This document shows positions 61,385-64,000 of a stretch of DNA of 64,000 nt, in pieces (the stretch's first letter is position 1; each line of letters starts with the position of its first letter). The notes beneath the pieces were generated by a model that had not been told where the DNA came from, made no database searches, and was given only the letters and a program-made list of their open reading frames with translations. A program made the position numbers and the translations under genes. Source of the stretch: Nymphaea colorata (taxonomy: Eukaryota; Streptophyta; Magnoliopsida; Nymphaeales; Nymphaeaceae); NCBI RefSeq assembly GCF_008831285.2, contig NC_045150.1, positions 17,062,600 to 17,126,599 on the forward strand, read 5' to 3'.

Positions 61385-61919
61385 TAGGGATGTCAACAGA
61401 TCGATTCAGATCGAATATCCATCCGAAATGCCTTTAAAAAATTGGATATGGTAAGCAATTTAACATCCAAATAAAAAATCAGATCGGATTCAGAGTTAAG
61501 AAATAACATTCGGTTTTAAGTAAATATTCGGATACTCAACCATCTTATCTGATCGGATACAGATTCGGTTTTAAGTAAATATCTGATCCGATAATTAACT
61601 GTACATCTGAATCGTGAGTTGATATCTGAATCCGAATTACAGTTTGATATCCAAATCCAAACTGTGAGTTGATATCCGAATCCGAAATCTGAATCCGAAC
61701 CATGAGTTGATATCCAAAACGCTGAAATCCAAATCCAAACCTTGAGTTGATGTCCCACGTTTTGAAGTTGAGACCTATGAACGGTTTGTCAAAAAGACTA
61801 ACCAAACGCACCAACTTAAAGGTCTAATGGAATAAGAATTTATAATTTGATTAATAGGTAATGACTTCCATGAAGTTGCATATAATAATAGCCAAATAGT
61901 TACCATATACACCATTTAA

Positions 61920-62960
61920 CTTAAAGTATTAAAAGTTTTATTGATCAAATTATCAATTATTTATTTAATTAATTAAGTAAATTATTTTGTATAATTATAT
62001 AATATGTCCACAAGTCTTAGGATTTGATATACAATACGTAATTCACAAATTTAAAAACAAAAACCTTTAACTAATAGAAAAACAATAAATTGTTTGATTT
62101 AATAAATTATATGATTCGATTAAATAATACAAATTTATGTAAAAGAACACTTATGCAATAAAGCTAAGAGGGCTAACCAAAAATTAGTGAGGATGTGGAA
62201 GAATGAAGGTTTGACTCAATGAAATTATAAAAAAACATTAAATAATGTCTTTCTTAAATGAGAAATAATGTAAGTCACTTGATTTAATAATTTTCAATAA
62301 GTAATATCATCAAATAATAGTTTACTCCATCAAAATATGTTATTATTTAAAAATAATCAAATCAATGTTCAATATGCACAATTGAGATGAAAAAAGTATG
62401 AAATGTCATATGAATAACTTATGAAAAAACAAATTAATGGAAAACTTGTAGAAAAAATATAAAAATCATATAAAAAATATGTTTTATTAATAAATAGAAA
62501 TCTCAAACGCATTATGATATTCTTTTTCACGTTTCAAATAAATATGTTTAATATAAAAAAACTGCTAAACACAAAAAAAAAATCTATCAAATTATTAATT
62601 TACTTATTTAATCAATCAAATAAATTATTTTATAAAATCATATAATTCATTAAAAGTCTTAGGTATTTTATATATAACACATAATTCGCGAACTTGAAAA
62701 CAGAAGCCTTTAACTTAATAGGAAAACAACAAATTGTTCGATTTAATAAACTATTTTATATATCATTGAAGTAATTATACAATTTTATGTAAAAAACTAT
62801 TGTAATAAAGGTAAGAGGTCTAATAAATTATCTCATAGAACATTGAACATTCTTTTTACGAATGTGACATAAATTTTTTCAATTAACTCAATGAAATAAA
62901 AAAATCATTAAATAATGTCTTTTTAATGAAAAATAACATGGGTCACCTGATTTAACAATT
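61920..62960. repeat. Direct repeat of about 650 bp within the foldback element
   Basis: 61940-62290 is similar to 62580-62960: both contain aagtcttagg, an ataatacgtaattc-like stretch, cctttaact, aacaat/caaattgtt and a run ending with aataatgtctttctt or aataatgtcttttt. Very AT-rich, noncoding. Confidence 0.65.
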
Positions 62961-63019
62961 ATTACGAAGAAAGTATGAAAGTCAAATATATTAGTAAAAA
63001 AAAAATTACGAGTTGTTTA

Positions 63020-63280
63020 GATGACACACTTAAATTATTTCTTTAAAATTTTAAGTGAAGCCAAAACATTTTTTTTTTGTACGAACTTACGAGTTGTTTT
63101 GTTGCAAAAGTCAAACTATAGTTTTAAAATTTTAAGTGAAGCCAAAACATAGTTTTTCAATTTTTTTTATATAGGATAAACTTACCGTTGTTTTGTTGCA
63201 AGATCCAAACTATAGTTTTAAAATTTTAAGTGAATCCAAAACATAGTTTTTTAAATTTTTTTAGATATGATAAACTTACC
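63020..63280. repeat. Tandem repeat of about 90 bp, three copies
   Basis: Units share gttttaaaattttaagtgaa, ccaaaacatagttttt and gataaacttacc. They sit between the direct repeats and the right arm of the foldback element. Confidence 0.7.
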
Positions 63281-64000
63281 AACAGCTATTCACTTTAAAT
63301 ATATTTTTTTGTGATTAATTTACATATTTTTAAAATACTCATTTTATTGAAATTTCTTGATACAAGTTTTTTTATTAATTTTAATTAAATAAATACATTA
63401 TTTAAGATATAATATTTAGTTGATGTCTTAACTATAATAGTTTGCTTGTTTACACAAAAACATTTAACTAAAATACAATATGAATCATTAATTAGTTTTA
63501 TGTGATAGTTTTAAATTATTTAAGTTAGATGGTAATATGGTAATTATTTAACTATTATTGTATGCAACTTCATAAAAGTCATTACCTCTTAATCAGATTA
63601 TACCTTTTATATACAATTTATATTATTCTTATATGATAATTTTAAGTTGGTGCATTTGGCTAGACCTTTTGTCCAACCATTCATAGGTCACAACTTCAAA
63701 ACGTGGGGACACCCAATCACATGACTTAAAATTTGGATTCGGATCAGATTTGGATATAACTTAAAGTTTGGATCAAACTTAAAATTTGGATTGGATTCGG
63801 ATTCAAGTATAACTAAAAATTGGATTGGATCAGATTCAAGTATAACTAAAAATCAGATTCGATGTAGATTTTAAAGTCAGATTCAAATATGGTATAAACT
63901 TCTTCTCATCCAAATTCAATCCTAATTTGAATCCGAATATACGAATATCCGAAAAATCGGATATGATAAAAGGTATATCTATCGAATCTGATCCGTTGGC

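Larger units (their letters stand above)
61385..64000. mobile_element. Large foldback (long-TIR) DNA element, cut by the window edge
   Basis: The left arm (about 61385-61905) is the inverse of about 63540-64000. Pairs include cccacgttttgaagttg (61753-61769) with its complement near 63686-63706, and taatgacttccatgaagttgcat (61860 region) with its complement near 63565-63590. The outer arms consist of many short variants of atccgaatcc and gatatccg. The far left reads gggatgtcaac and the far right reads gttggc, as expected for matching ends. The interior holds direct repeats and no transposase. It resembles a non-autonomous MULE-like foldback element; the right terminus and target duplication lie outside the window. 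Confidence 0.75.

Overview
This is nuclear DNA of a flowering plant. The evidence is intron-split cysteine-rich receptor-like kinase (CRK, DUF26) loci with plant gene structure, Ty1/copia LTR retrotransposons with 5-bp target duplications, and a small plastid-derived insertion. I cannot name the species. Nothing prokaryotic (operons, Shine-Dalgarno sites, CRISPR) is present.

Genes. Four CRK loci lie on the minus strand: CRK-A (859-7021), CRK-B (about 31290-35470), CRK-D (38383-43599) and CRK-C (55283-59262). Each has the expected layout: signal peptide and two DUF26 domains in exon 1, then a membrane exon, then five kinase exons. All four are damaged. CRK-A has an in-frame TGA in the activation segment and a linker frameshift. 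CRK-B lost three kinase exons by two deletions and has several frameshifts. CRK-C has two frameshifts, a splice acceptor changed from AG to GG, and a 126-bp plastid-DNA insert at a hybrid junction in its last exon. CRK-D has lost its start codon, has frameshifts, and has a broken DFG motif. CRK-A and CRK-B are whole-locus duplicates, since 1-7000 matches about 30320-35470 including introns and flanks. CRK-C is a more diverged relative and CRK-D belongs to another CRK subgroup. I see no clearly intact protein-coding gene in the window. Isolated one-base frameshifts could be assembly errors, but the deletions, the insert and the substitutions are harder to explain that way.

Mobile DNA. Copia-1 (10780-16111, TSD AGGAC) and Copia-2 (49196-54052, TSD ATAAC) are complete but decayed. 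LTR-3 (21583-25715, TSD GAAAT) has good LTRs but no recognisable gag or pol. Its interior holds diverged tandem units with a repeated, partly covarying hairpin, and a 69-bp minisatellite encoding a repeat peptide. A solo LTR lies at 20020-20425. A large foldback element starts at about 61385 and runs off the right edge.

Repeats and duplications. There is a 690-bp tandem triplication at 47441-54850, split by Copia-2, and a 43-bp minisatellite at 45560-45957. Duplicated intergenic blocks are 7140-8320 with 19080-21035, 16130-16640 with 25960-26370, and 27580-27960 with 28980-29500. There are several AT microsatellites. Taken together, the window looks like a decaying CRK cluster reshaped by duplication, deletion, end-joining and retrotransposition.
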